In this document: piece by piece, positions 55,268 through 64,000 of the stretch | How positions within the stretch are numbered: position 1 is the stretch's first letter | How the letters are laid out: each line of letters opens with the position of its first letter | Source of the DNA: Rhodococcoides kyotonense | GTDB lineage: Bacteria > Actinomycetota > Actinomycetes > Mycobacteriales > Mycobacteriaceae | Assembly (NCBI RefSeq): GCF_900188125.1 | Contig: NZ_FZOW01000001.1 | Location: 401,368 to 465,367 of the forward strand | Direction: 5' to 3' | DNA length: 64,000 nt | The notes under the pieces: generated by a model | Seen by the model: only the letters and a program-made list of their open reading frames with translations | Told to the model about the DNA's origin: nothing | The model's database searches: none | Program-made: the position numbers and the translations under genes

Positions 55268-57019
55268 TCACGCGGTGGGACGAACCGTCTTCACGATCTC
55301 CTCGACAGCGGTGTCCTTGTCCAACTCGCGACTCTCACCGGTGAAGCGGTCACGGATCTCGACCTTGCCGTCGGCCCACCCGCGGCCGACGACCACGACG
55401 AGCGGCATACCGAGCAGCTCGGAGTCCTTGAACTTCACACCCGGGGACGCCTTACGGTCGTCGAACAGAATCTCGAGGCCGTGGGCGTTCAGTCCCGACG
55501 CGATCGACTCCGCTCCTTCCCGAGCCGCGTCGTCCTTGTTCGCGATGACGAGGTGCACGTCGTACGGCGCGATCTCCGCCGGCCACCGCAGGCCCTTGTC
55601 GTCGTGCATCTGTTCCGCGACGACGGCGACGAGCCGCGAGACGCCGACGCCGTACGAACCCTGGACGAGGCGAACGGGCTTGCCGTTCTCACCGAGCACG
55701 TCGACGGAGAACGCGTCGGTGTACTTGTTGCCGAGCTGGAAGATGTGACCGATCTCGATGCCGCGGGCGGTGACGAGCGTGCCGCGTCCGTCGGGAGACA
55801 GATCACCGTCGCGCACGACTGCCGCTTCGATGGTGCCGTCGGGAGTGAAGTCACGGCCTGCGACGAGGTTCACGACGTGCTTGCCCTTGATGTCGGCGCC
55901 GGTGATCCACGACGTGCCGTCGACGATGCGCGGATCGACCAGGTAGCGAACGCCGTTCGCCTGCAGACCGCGTGGTCCGATGTACCCCTTGACGAGGAAC
56001 GGGTTGGCCGCGAAGTCCGCGTCGGTGAGCAGTTCGTACTCGGCGGGTTCGAGAGCGGCTTCGAGGCGCTTCTCGTCGACCTCACGGTCACCGGGCAGGC
56101 CGACTGCGAGCAGTTCCCACTCGCCCTCGGCATTTCGAACCTTCAGCAGAATGTTCTTCAGCGTGTCGGCGCCGGTGATCGTTCGACCGAGGTCCGCGGT
56201 GTTGGCCCACTCGACGAGCGTTGCAATGGTGGGCGTCTCGCCGGTCTCGTAGTCGACGGCGGCAGGCTGGCCCTCGATCGGCAGGGCATCCGGCGCGGGC
56301 GTCGTGACTGCTTCGACGTTGGCCGCGTAGCCCGACTCGAGGCAGCGGACATACGTGTCCTCGCCGATGTCGCTCTCGGCCAAGAACTCCTCGGACGCAC
56401 TGCCGCCCATGGCACCCGACGTCGCGGCGACGATGACGTACTTGACGCCGAGCCGCTCGAAGATGCGCTGGTACGCCTCGCGATGCGCGTCGTACGACGC
56501 TTTCAGGCCGTCCTCGTCGAGATCGAACGAGTAGGAGTCCTTCATGACGAACTCGCGACCACGCAGAATGCCTGCGCGCGGACGCTCCTCGTCGCGGTAC
56601 TTGGTCTGGATCTGGTACAGCGTGACCGGCAGGTCCTTGTACGAGTTGTACTCACCCTTGACCGTGAGCGCGAACAATTCCTCGTGCGTCGGGCCGAGGA
56701 GCATGTCGTTGCCCTTGCGGTCCTGAAGACGGAACAAGGCGTCGCCGTATTCGGTCCACCGGTTGGTCGCCTCGTAGGGCTCACGCGGCAGCAGTGCAGG
56801 CAGCGAGATCTCCTGAGCGCCGATCGCGTTCATCTCCTCGCGCACGACCTTCTCGATCTGCCGCAGCACCTTCAGACCCAGCGGCAACCAGGAGTAGACA
56901 CCGGGCGCGATACGACGAACGTATCCGGCGCGAACCAACAGCTTGTGGCTGTCGACTTCGGCGTCTGCGGGGTCGTCGCGGAGAGTGCGGAGGAACAGCT
57001 GCGAAAGACGGGTGATCAC
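55268..57019 (-). CDS. proS: Prolyl-tRNA synthetase (bacterial type with editing domain)
   Basis: 583 residues, GTG start. Class II motifs: [39 protein letters not shown] (motif 2) and the late [17 protein letters not shown] (motif 3). The INS editing domain lies between motifs 2 and 3 (about residues 220-400). The anticodon domain ends the protein. The same frame is open upstream but has no homologous sequence. A TANNNT box 8 bases before the GTG suggests a leaderless mRNA. Confidence 0.97.
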   Translation of the reverse strand: MITRLSQLFLRTLRDDPADAEVDSHKLLVRAGYVRRIAPGVYSWLPLGLKVLRQIEKVVREEMNAIGAQEISLPALLPREPYEATNRWTEYGDALFRLQDRKGNDMLLGPTHEELFALTVKGEYNSYKDLPVTLYQIQTKYRDEERPRAGILRGREFVMKDSYSFDLDEDGLKASYDAHREAYQRIFERLGVKYVIVAATSGAMGGSASEEFLAESDIGEDTYVRCLESGYAANVEAVTTPAPDALPIEGQPAAVDYETGETPTIATLVEWANTADLGRTITGADTLKNILLKVRNAEGEWELLAVGLPGDREVDEKRLEAALEPAEYELLTDADFAANPFLVKGYIGPRGLQANGVRYLVDPRIVDGTSWITGADIKGKHVVNLVAGRDFTPDGTIEAAVVRDGDLSPDGRGTLVTARGIEIGHIFQLGNKYTDAFSVDVLGENGKPVRLVQGSYGVGVSRLVAVVAEQMHDDKGLRWPAEIAPYDVHLVIANKDDAAREGAESIASGLNAHGLEILFDDRKASPGVKFKDSELLGMPLVVVVGRGWADGKVEIRDRFTGESRELDKDTAVEEIVKTVRPTA

Positions 57020-57027
57020 GGGGTACG

Positions 57028-57033
57028 AGAGTA
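57028..57033 (-). promoter_or_regulatory. Candidate -10 box (TACTCT) of a leaderless proS mRNA
   Basis: TACTCT on the minus strand ends 8 bases before the GTG at 57019. No ribosome-binding site lies between. The gap to the divergent yaaA start is only 48 bases. Confidence 0.4.
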
Positions 57034-57053
57034 GTCGGTGCTCCCGCGGTGGG

Positions 57054-57059
57054 TAACGT
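57054..57059 (+). promoter_or_regulatory. Candidate -10 box (TAACGT) of a leaderless yaaA mRNA
   Basis: TAACGT ends 8 bases before the GTG at 57068, without a ribosome-binding site between. The -35 region would overlap the proS promoter and start codon. Confidence 0.4.
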
Positions 57060-57067
57060 TGCTCCCC

Positions 57068-57811
57068 GTGCTGATTCTGCTCCCCCCGTCCGAAACGAAG
57101 TCCGACGGCGGCGACGGATCCCCTCTCGATCTCGATGGCCTGTCGCTGCCCGCACTGAATCCACTGCGTCAGAAACTCGCGGAGCGTCTCGTCGAACTTG
57201 CCGACGACGTGCCCGCGTCGCGCATCGCTCTGGGTCTCGGACCTACGCAGGACGACGAGATCGAGCGCAACACTGCACTGTTCACGTCGCCGACCGCGCC
57301 GGCGTTGAGCCGCTACACCGGCGTGCTCTACGACGCCCTCGATGCGCGCTCGTTCACCAAGGCGGGTCGCGCCCGGGCGGCGGCACGTCTGTGGATCGGC
57401 TCGGCGCTGTTCGGTGCCGTGCGTGCCTACGACTGCGTGCCGTCGTACCGCCTGTCCGGAGGGTCGAAGATCCCCGGCTTCGGCACCCTTCGCTCGCACT
57501 GGAAGCCGGAATTGACCGATGCCTTGGTCGCCCAAGCCGATGGAATCGTCGTCGACCTCCGGTCCGGCACCTATCAGCAACTCGGTCCGGTTCCTGGTGC
57601 GATCACGGCGACCGTGCTGACCGAGAAGCCCGACGGATCGCGTTCGGTGGTGAGTCACTTCAACAAGCATCACAAGGGACTGCTGGCCCGCGCGCTGACG
57701 CTGACCACTGCCGAGCCGAAGGACGTGAAGGGTCTGGCACGTGTCGCGGCGAAGTCCGGTCTTCGGGTCGAGGTCGCCTCGCCCACCGAGCTGATCGTGC
57801 TGACCGAATGA
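57068..57811 (+). CDS. yaaA: YaaA-family peroxide stress protein
   Basis: 247 residues from GTG 57068 (a frame start at 57038 would add ten residues). YaaA blocks: [48 protein letters not shown] and [15 protein letters not shown]. In E. coli YaaA limits free iron and oxidative DNA damage; the fold binds DNA. The stop overlaps the next gene by 4 bases. Confidence 0.9.
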   Translation: MLILLPPSETKSDGGDGSPLDLDGLSLPALNPLRQKLAERLVELADDVPASRIALGLGPTQDDEIERNTALFTSPTAPALSRYTGVLYDALDARSFTKAGRARAAARLWIGSALFGAVRAYDCVPSYRLSGGSKIPGFGTLRSHWKPELTDALVAQADGIVVDLRSGTYQQLGPVPGAITATVLTEKPDGSRSVVSHFNKHHKGLLARALTLTTAEPKDVKGLARVAAKSGLRVEVASPTELIVLTE

Positions 57812-59031
57812 ACCCGGTACCGAAACTGCTGCGCCAGGGAGCCGACGCGTCGTTCGGGCGTGACAGAGACCTACGGATCGTCGACGACGTCACCGACCGC
57901 CTGATCGGCCTCGAGGAATCCGACGCTCTCGCCCTGGGGTCGCTCGCACTGACCAACATGATCGCGACAATGTACGAGGCGGGGTGGCAGCCGTTCGATC
58001 TACTGCACATCGTGCGACGCCAGCAGACCGTGGCTGTATCGTCGCTCGCTGCCGCGGTGATCCTGCACCAGTCCGATCTGACGAATGCCGACGACCGTGC
58101 ACCCGAGAGCTGGGTCGAACAGCTGTCGGAGATCTGCGCGCTGTACCCGAAGGTCGCATCGCGAATCGATGCGTCGCCCAGTTTCCTTGCCGCACTGCTG
58201 AAGTCGACCGGACAGTCCGACTACATCGCTGCCAGCGACCAGTGGATCGCCGTGCTCGCTCTCCTCGGCCAGTGGCAGCAGTTGCCGCGGTGGCCGCAGA
58301 TCGGACCGCTTCCCTCGCAGTGGCCCAAGAAACGGACGGCTCGGGTCGTCGGGACGCCCACGAGTGCGGATACCCCCAATTCCAAAGCGCTGGGCCGTAT
58401 TCGAGGACTACTGGCGAAGGCCGACGCCACCGACTTCGAGGAAGAGGCCGAGACGCTCACTGCGAAGGCGCAGGAGCTGATGACGCGGTACTCCATCGAC
58501 TCGTTGCTGTTGACCGATGGCCATGTCGACGTGATCAGCCGCCGGATACACATCGACAATCCGCATGCGCCCCCTAAAGCTCAACTGCTGCACGTGGTCG
58601 GCGAGGTCAACCGGGTGAAGGCAATCTGGGATCCCGAGTTCGCCATTGCGACGCTCGTCGGGTCACCCGTCGACGTCGAGCAGGCCGAGTTGCTGTTCAC
58701 CTCACTGTTGATCCAGGCTACCCGTGCGCTGTCCCACTCCCCGAAGGCGAAGCGGCGCAAAGGTTCTGCGTCGGCAGCGTTCGGCAAGGCCTTCCTCTAC
58801 GCCTACGCGGTCCGGATCGGTGAGCGGCTCGCCGACGCCGACGCTCACGCGCTGGAGGAGGCATCCGAGGACTCGGGTGATCTGCTGCCGATCCTCGCGG
58901 CCAAGACCGTCGCAGTGGAAGAAGAGTTCGACCGCCTCTTCCCTCGCGTGCGGACCATGCGTGGGCCCAGGCTCGACGCGGAGGGATGGGAATCGGGGCA
59001 GGCAGCGGCGAACGAGGCTGACCTGCGGTAG
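57808..59031 (+). CDS. DUF2786-domain protein
   Basis: 407 residues. The DUF2786 block is [20 protein letters not shown] with [19 protein letters not shown] following, at about residues 190-235. The N-terminal part is helical and unassigned, and the C-terminal part has a basic [17 protein letters not shown] stretch. Function is unknown; DUF2786 proteins are sometimes found with phage or stress genes. It is coupled to yaaA by an ATGA overlap, and mgtE follows after 37 bases. Confidence 0.82.
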   Translation: MNPVPKLLRQGADASFGRDRDLRIVDDVTDRLIGLEESDALALGSLALTNMIATMYEAGWQPFDLLHIVRRQQTVAVSSLAAAVILHQSDLTNADDRAPESWVEQLSEICALYPKVASRIDASPSFLAALLKSTGQSDYIAASDQWIAVLALLGQWQQLPRWPQIGPLPSQWPKKRTARVVGTPTSADTPNSKALGRIRGLLAKADATDFEEEAETLTAKAQELMTRYSIDSLLLTDGHVDVISRRIHIDNPHAPPKAQLLHVVGEVNRVKAIWDPEFAIATLVGSPVDVEQAELLFTSLLIQATRALSHSPKAKRRKGSASAAFGKAFLYAYAVRIGERLADADAHALEEASEDSGDLLPILAAKTVAVEEEFDRLFPRVRTMRGPRLDAEGWESGQAAANEADLR

Positions 59032-59068
59032 GTTCTCGGCAAACGTCCCCTTTTCGGCTCGAGGCACA

Positions 59069-60424
59069 ATGGGCGCAGTGCAGAACACCTTCGACGACAC
59101 CATCGCCCGCGCAACCGAATTGCTGCAACGCAAGGATCTGGCTGCGATGTCGGAGCTCGTGGCAGACTTGTCACCCGCCGACGCGGCGCGGGTTCTCGAA
59201 CGTGCGGATTCGTCCGAAAGAGCTGTGCTCTACCGCCTTCTCCCGAAGGACAAGGCCCTCGACGTCTTCGAGCAGTTCGACGCATCGGTGCGCGGCGAGT
59301 TGCTGGGCGGCCTGCGCGACGACGACGTCATCACGCTCTTCGAGGAACTCGACCCCGACGACCGAGTCGAACTCGTCGACGAATTGCCGTCGAACGTCGC
59401 GCATCGCCTGATGCAGGGGCTCTCTGCGACCGAACGCGACCTGACGGCGCCGATGCTCGGCTACGCGAAGGGCTCCGTCGGCCGACGCATGAGCCCGGAG
59501 TACATCCGGGTTCACCCGTCGACCACTGCGGGCGAAGCGATGCACCAGGTTCGGACGACCGGCGCCGACGCCGAGTCGGTCTACATGCTGCCCGTCACCG
59601 ACGACAGTCGACGCCTCGTCGGAGTCGCCACGCTCGCCGACGTCGCCACTGCAGAACCGGAGACCCCGGTCGGTGAAGTCGCCGCACCGGGGCCCGTCGT
59701 CACGGCCGAGATCTCTGCCGAGGATGCCGCCCGGATGTGCCTCGGCAATCGGAGTCCAGCAGTGGTCGTCGTCGATTCCGAGCACCGCCTGATCGGAATT
59801 CTGACGATCGAACAGTGCTCGCGCATCCTCGAGGAAGCCGAGGACGAGGACGCCGCGAGGGCCGGTGGAACAGAGCCGCTCCGACGGCCCTATCTGGCGA
59901 CGCCTGTCCTGTCGATCGTGCGCTCGCGTGTCGTGTGGCTGCTCGTGCTGGCGTTGTCGGCGATCCTGACGGTTCAGGTTCTCGAGATCTTCGAGCACGC
60001 GCTCGCAGCCGTCGTCACATTGGCTCTGTTCATCCCGCTGCTCACCGGTACAGGCGGTAACACCGGGTCACAAGCGGCAACGACGGTGACGCGTGCACTC
60101 GCCGTCGGCGACGTACGGCCACGCGACATCGCGGCGGTGTTGTTCCGCGAAGTGCGTGTGGGCGCAATGATGGGTGCGATGCTCGGCTCACTGGGATTCG
60201 TGATCGCCGGGCTCGTCTACGACTTCCACCTCGGCCTCGTCATCGGTTCGACGCTCCTGGCGATCTGCACGCTCGCCGCGACGGTCGGCGGCGCAATGCC
60301 GTTGCTTGCGAAGAAGATCGGCGTCGACCCGGCGGTGTTCTCGACTCCGTTCATCTCGACGTTCTGCGACGCCTCGGGCCTCATCGTCTACTTCATGATC
60401 GCCAAGCTCGTGCTGGGGGTCTGA
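59069..60424 (+). CDS. mgtE: MgtE-family magnesium transporter
   Basis: 451 residues, ATG start with GAGG 5 bases upstream. It has the N-terminal superhelical domain (DLSPADAARVLERADSSERA), then two CBS domains (about residues 130-260), then a membrane domain of five helices with the conserved GTGGNTGSQAATTVTRAL and PVLSIVRSRVVWLLVLAL. It is a Mg2+-gated Mg2+ channel. No M-box riboswitch could fit in the 37-base gap upstream. It converges on the MFS gene with a 2-base gap. Confidence 0.95.
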   Translation: MGAVQNTFDDTIARATELLQRKDLAAMSELVADLSPADAARVLERADSSERAVLYRLLPKDKALDVFEQFDASVRGELLGGLRDDDVITLFEELDPDDRVELVDELPSNVAHRLMQGLSATERDLTAPMLGYAKGSVGRRMSPEYIRVHPSTTAGEAMHQVRTTGADAESVYMLPVTDDSRRLVGVATLADVATAEPETPVGEVAAPGPVVTAEISAEDAARMCLGNRSPAVVVVDSEHRLIGILTIEQCSRILEEAEDEDAARAGGTEPLRRPYLATPVLSIVRSRVVWLLVLALSAILTVQVLEIFEHALAAVVTLALFIPLLTGTGGNTGSQAATTVTRALAVGDVRPRDIAAVLFREVRVGAMMGAMLGSLGFVIAGLVYDFHLGLVIGSTLLAICTLAATVGGAMPLLAKKIGVDPAVFSTPFISTFCDASGLIVYFMIAKLVLGV

Positions 60425-60426
60425 GA

Positions 60427-61929
60427 TCAGGCTTTCTGCGCGTCTTCCTGCGCGGCCTGACCCTGGGCGACTTCCTGCGGCGTGAACTTGATGAAGTACG
60501 CCACGATTCCTGCAACCACAGCGCAGATCGCGCAGCAGAACAACGCGAACATGTAGCCCGAACTGAGCGCATCGAGCTGCACCGAGTCCATCGACGTCGC
60601 CGGTCCGCTCGTACCGCCGAGGGACAGTGTGCGGGAGGTGACCAACGCGCCGATCACCGCGAGCGCCAACGGTCCACCGAGAGTCTGAGCGACCAAAGCG
60701 ATCGCAGTCAGCGGGCCGATCTCGGACGGCCCGACCCCGGCGACCGCACACAGCGGCAGCGGGACGAGCGCGAGCCCGACGCCGAATCCGATTCCGATGA
60801 CGGGTAGGAAGATGTCCGGGAAGTACGAGGAGGCTGCGTCCATCGTCGCAACCGCGAACATGAGCCAGCCGATCATGATGACCGCGCCCGTCATGATCAG
60901 CCAGCGCGGTTGGATCTTCACCGCCAGCTGCGACGCGAGGAACGCGGCCGCGCCGAGTCCGAACGCGAACGGAACGAACGCGAGGCCTGCGTTGAGCGGG
61001 CTGTAACCGAGAATGTCCTGGACGAACAACGCGACGTAAGCCGCGAGACAGAACATGACGCCGCCGGCGAAGAAGATGGCGATGAACGTCGCGACCCGGT
61101 TCTTGTTCTTGAAGAGCGAGAACGGCAGCAACGGATTCTCGGCCCGACGCTCGACGACGAGGAACAGAGCCAGCAGCACCAAACCCGCAATGAGCGAGCC
61201 GACGACGATCGGGCTGGTCCAGCCGAGCTCGGTCCCCTCGCTGAGAGCGAGTACGACGCCGGTGCACCCCAGAGTTCCGAGGATCGCGCCGGGAAAGTCG
61301 AGCGGAAGGCGAACTGCCGCGGTCTCCTTCAACGACACGATCGCGAGAAGGACGATGACGACGCCGATCGGCACGTTGATCAGGAAGATCCACCGCCACG
61401 ACACCTGAGTCAGCGCACCGCCGATGATCAAGCCTGCGATCGATCCGATCCCGGTCATAGCGGCGTAGATCGCGATCGCCTGGTTACGCACCGGGCCGGG
61501 CGCGAACGTCGTCGCCACCAGCGCAAAAGCCGTCGGCGACGCGACCGCGGCACCGACGCCCTGCAGTGCCCGTGCGGCGACGAGCGTCGCCTCGTTGAAG
61601 GCGAGCCCGCACAGCAGCGACGCGATCGTGAACAACACGACGCCCGCCAGGAACATCTTCTTGCGGCCGTACGCGTCGCCGAGCCGACCGCCGAGCAGCA
61701 TGAGTCCGCCGAACGCCAGCGCGTACGACGTCAGGACCCAGTTGCGGCCTGCATCACTCAAGCCGAGGTCGGCCTGCAACGGCGCCAAGGCCAGGTTCGC
61801 GACCGTGCCGTCGAGCACCACCATCAGCTGAAGACCACTCAGCACGATGATCGCCAAGCCGAAGGCCCTGGTGGTGACCGGGTAGACGATTTGCGTGGAG
61901 GCCGCTGCGGGCTGCGAGTGGTCAGGCAC
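60427..61929 (-). CDS. DHA2-family MFS efflux permease (EfpA-like)
   Basis: 500 residues, 14 helices, GTG start. Motif A LGGRLGDAYGRKKMFLAGV, motif C-like TGIGSIAGLIIGGALTQVSW, and QLMVVLDGTVANLALAPLQ at the N-terminus. Position next to the cysG-type gene corresponds to mycobacterial efpA (Rv2846c), so an orthologous role in drug or lipid efflux is inferred. It follows the methyltransferase gene by 11 bases, so probably one operon. Confidence 0.9.
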   Translation of the reverse strand: MPDHSQPAAASTQIVYPVTTRAFGLAIIVLSGLQLMVVLDGTVANLALAPLQADLGLSDAGRNWVLTSYALAFGGLMLLGGRLGDAYGRKKMFLAGVVLFTIASLLCGLAFNEATLVAARALQGVGAAVASPTAFALVATTFAPGPVRNQAIAIYAAMTGIGSIAGLIIGGALTQVSWRWIFLINVPIGVVIVLLAIVSLKETAAVRLPLDFPGAILGTLGCTGVVLALSEGTELGWTSPIVVGSLIAGLVLLALFLVVERRAENPLLPFSLFKNKNRVATFIAIFFAGGVMFCLAAYVALFVQDILGYSPLNAGLAFVPFAFGLGAAAFLASQLAVKIQPRWLIMTGAVIMIGWLMFAVATMDAASSYFPDIFLPVIGIGFGVGLALVPLPLCAVAGVGPSEIGPLTAIALVAQTLGGPLALAVIGALVTSRTLSLGGTSGPATSMDSVQLDALSSGYMFALFCCAICAVVAGIVAYFIKFTPQEVAQGQAAQEDAQKA

Positions 61930-61940
61930 GAGAGTTCACG

Positions 61941-63158
61941 TTACCGAGAGTCCGCGGAAAAACCAGCAACGGTCCCGACGACCACGATCGCCGGCGGCCT
62001 GATGCCCTCGGCCTTGACCTTCTCGGCGACCGTCGACAAATCGGCACGCACCTCGCGCTGCGTCCGCATGGTTCCCTCCTGCACGACGAGAACCGGCGTC
62101 GACGCCTGCCTGCCGCCGTCGATCAGCACCTTGGCGAACTTGTCGATGCGCTCGACGGCCATGAGCAGAACGAGGGTGCCCTTCAGCTTCGCGAGTGCGT
62201 CCCAGTCGACCAGCGAATCCGGGTGGTCGGGCGCGACGTGCCCGCTGACGACGACGAACTCGTGCGTCACTCCGCGATGTGTGACCGGAACGCCTGCAGC
62301 GGACGGCACCGAGATGGCGCTCGTGATGCCCGGAACGACCGTGACGGGGATGCCCTCGGCGGTGAGAGCCTCCAGCTCCTCGTAGCCACGGCCGAACACG
62401 TACGGGTCGCCGCCCTTGAGCCGCACGACGAACTTGCCTGCCTTGGCGCGATCGATCAATGCCTCGTTGATGGCCTCCTGCGCCATCGCGCGGCCGTACG
62501 GGATCTTCGACGCATCGATGACCTCGACGTGCGGTCCGAGTTCGGCGATCAACTCCGGAGGCGCGAGCCGGTCGGTGACGACGACGTCGGCGTACGCGAG
62601 CAGCTTGCGTCCACGAACCGTGATGAGGTCGGGATCACCGGGGCCGCCGCCGACGAGTGCGACGCCGGTGTGCGGTGCGTGCGTCGTATCGGTGATGAGG
62701 CCCGACTGCAGTGCCTCGACGACGGCATTGCGCACCGACGCCGAGCGACGGTGGTCACCGCCCGCGAGAAGACCCAGGGTCAGCCCGTCGTATTCACCGG
62801 ATGCGGGTGTGACCGCGGTGCCGTCCCGCGCGATGTCGGCGCGGACACAGAAGATCCTCGACCGTTCCGCGTCGGCCACGATCGCAGCGTTGGTATCGGC
62901 CTCGTCGGTGCACGCGATCGCGTACCACGCGCCGTCCAGGTCCCCGTCGGCATAGTCACGCAGTTCGAGCGTGATCTGCCCGAACGACGCCATCGCCTCG
63001 ACCGCGGGCGTCGCCTCGCGGGTGACCACGTGCACGTGCGCGCCCGAGCTGATCAACAGCGGCAAGCGTCGCTGCGCCACGGTGCCGCCACCGACGACGA
63101 CGACGCGTCGCCCCGACAGATTCAGGCCGACGAGATAGGGAGAATCAGTCGCATCCAC
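61941..63158 (-). CDS. cobA: Uroporphyrinogen-III C-methyltransferase fused to precorrin-2 dehydrogenase (CysG-type)
   Basis: 405 residues from GTG 63158; an ATG at 63203 with a better ribosome-binding site would add 15 residues absent from homologues. The N-terminal domain has the NAD loop VVVVGGGTVAQRRLPLLI (precorrin-2 dehydrogenase/ferrochelatase). The C-terminal SUMT domain has VGGGPGDPDLITVRGRKLL, VRLKGGDPYVFGRGYEELEA and GVPVTHRGVTHEF. It makes precorrin-2 and perhaps sirohydrochlorin from uroporphyrinogen III, for siroheme and cobalamin. It follows the ABC-F gene on the same strand. Confidence 0.93.
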   Translation of the reverse strand: MDATDSPYLVGLNLSGRRVVVVGGGTVAQRRLPLLISSGAHVHVVTREATPAVEAMASFGQITLELRDYADGDLDGAWYAIACTDEADTNAAIVADAERSRIFCVRADIARDGTAVTPASGEYDGLTLGLLAGGDHRRSASVRNAVVEALQSGLITDTTHAPHTGVALVGGGPGDPDLITVRGRKLLAYADVVVTDRLAPPELIAELGPHVEVIDASKIPYGRAMAQEAINEALIDRAKAGKFVVRLKGGDPYVFGRGYEELEALTAEGIPVTVVPGITSAISVPSAAGVPVTHRGVTHEFVVVSGHVAPDHPDSLVDWDALAKLKGTLVLLMAVERIDKFAKVLIDGGRQASTPVLVVQEGTMRTQREVRADLSTVAEKVKAEGIRPPAIVVVGTVAGFSADSR

Positions 63159-63169
63159 AGGAGCAAACG

Positions 63170-64000
63170 CTACCGCGCCCGAGTCACACGCTTCTCGTCC
63201 CATACGGGCTCACCGGATTCGTAGACGCGCCCGTCCGATCCGAACACCAGGAATCGGTCGAAGCTCCTGGCGAACCAGCGGTCGTGAGTGACCGTGATTA
63301 CCGTTCCTTCGAACGCGGCGATCGCATCCTGCAGTGAATCCGCGGACAGCAGGTCCAGGTTGTCGGTCGGTTCGTCGAGAAGGAGCATGCTGGCACCGGA
63401 CAGTTCGAGAAGAAGAATCTGGATGCGTGCCTGCTGCCCGCCCGACAGGTTGTCGTAGAGCTGTTCCGCGGCGAGCGCGAGGCCGTATCGGTCGAGTGCG
63501 CGACTTGCCGCTTCGCGTCCCATGCCGTCGCGGTGCTCGTTACCCATGTGCAGAATGTCGAGCAGCGTTTTACCTGCCAGGTCCGGGCGCGTATGCGTCT
63601 GCGCGAACAGCCCCGGCCGCACTCGGGCACCCAGCACTGCCGTGCCGGTGTGCAGCACAGGTGCGATCTCGAGTTCCTGGACGGGAAGGTGCTCACGTTC
63701 GGGATCGGTGCCGCCCGCGGCGAGCAACCTCAGAAAGTGCGATTTTCCCGACCCGTTGGAACCGAGTACCGCGACACGATCGCCGAACCAGATCTCGGTA
63801 TCGAACGGCTGCATCAGACCGGTCAGCTCGAGTTCGGTGCACACGAGCGCGCGCTTCGCGGTACGGCCGCCGTGCAGACGAACGGTCACCTTCTGCTTCA
63901 GCGGTACCGCCTCGGGGGGCCCGACCTCCTCGAAGCGGGCCAGGCGCGTCTGTGCGGCGTGATAGCGGGCCGCAATTCCGTCGTTGAACTTGGCCTTCTC
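63170..64000 (-). CDS. ABC-F family ATPase, C-terminal part (5' end outside window)
   Basis: 277 residues are visible, open to the window edge. The first visible part is a linker region, EKAKFNDGIAARYHAAQTRL, then a complete second ATPase domain: Walker A LGSNGSGKSHFLRLLA, signature LSGGQQARIQILLLELS, Walker B MLLLDEPTDNLDL, switch His in VITVTHDRWFARSFD. Soluble ABC-F proteins act on ribosomes, in translation control or antibiotic resistance. Which subfamily cannot be decided without the N-terminus. Confidence 0.9.
   Translation of the reverse strand, partial: EKAKFNDGIAARYHAAQTRLARFEEVGPPEAVPLKQKVTVRLHGGRTAKRALVCTELELTGLMQPFDTEIWFGDRVAVLGSNGSGKSHFLRLLAAGGTDPEREHLPVQELEIAPVLHTGTAVLGARVRPGLFAQTHTRPDLAGKTLLDILHMGNEHRDGMGREAASRALDRYGLALAAEQLYDNLSGGQQARIQILLLELSGASMLLLDEPTDNLDLLSADSLQDAIAAFEGTVITVTHDRWFARSFDRFLVFGSDGRVYESGEPVWDEKRVTRAR

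Noticed and set aside
59032..59068. Possible Mg riboswitch before mgtE
   Set aside because: Only 37 bases separate the DUF2786 stop from the mgtE start, too short for an M-box.

Overview
The window is chromosomal DNA of a high-GC actinobacterium, most likely Rhodococcus or a close relative. This is inferred from GC-rich codon use, many GTG and TTG starts, 4-base ATGA/GTGA gene junctions, and gene neighbourhoods that match mycobacterial ones as I recall them: a receiver-like gene before nuoA-N; rimP-nusA-ylxR-infB-rbfA-DHH-MATE; pptH-pptT-truB; ribF-rpsO-pnp-M16; MFS-cysG. Almost all of it is core genome. I see no insertion sequence, prophage, CRISPR array, tRNA or rRNA.

Layout. 1-7.2 kb (minus): an incomplete GH63-like glucosidase, a DUF294/cNMP-binding protein, and a GMC oxidoreductase - APC permease - aldehyde dehydrogenase set resembling choline or amino-alcohol uptake and oxidation to a betaine-type product. 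7.4-23.2 kb (plus): a degenerate receiver protein, then the complete 14-gene nuoA-N operon for NDH-1 (complex I). 23.2-25.0 kb (minus): a sugar-porter MFS gene and a universal stress protein, with a CRP-like site upstream. 25.4-27.2 kb (plus): a 56-residue membrane protein, a ComB-like phosphatase and polyprenol-phosphate mannose synthase. 27.3-32.5 kb (minus): M16 protease, pnp, rpsO and ribF. 32.7-35.9 kb (plus): a manganese-type ABC transporter with a DtxR/MntR-family regulator. 35.9-38.5 kb (minus): truB, pptT, pptH. 38.6-42.0 kb (plus): a small membrane protein, a molybdate-binding HTH/TOBE protein and modABC. 42.0-50.3 kb (minus): MATE transporter, DHH phosphoesterase, rbfA, DUF503, infB, ylxR, nusA, rimP. 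50.4-55.2 kb: a lipoprotein and ferritin-like pair, a DHA2 drug exporter with divergent TetR regulator, and an acyl-CoA dehydrogenase. 55.3-64 kb: proS, divergent yaaA-DUF2786-mgtE, an EfpA-like MFS exporter, a CysG/CobA-type methyltransferase and the C-terminal part of an ABC-F ATPase.

How the genes work together. The dominant theme is energy metabolism (NDH-1) and the gene-expression core (transcription elongation, translation initiation, ribosome maturation, RNA decay). Around these are metal transport systems (Mn, Mo, Mg) and cofactor genes (flavin, siroheme/cobalamin precursor, 4'-phosphopantetheine).

I did not find a clearly new multi-gene system. The observations most worth a check are regulatory: CRP-like 16-mers at the nuoA and sugar-porter promoters, a run of -10 boxes placed 6-8 bases before start codons (candidate leaderless mRNAs), long perfect inverted repeats in the rpsO-pnp and pnp-M16 junctions, a palindrome before an acyl-CoA dehydrogenase, and a degenerate receiver protein next to complex I.
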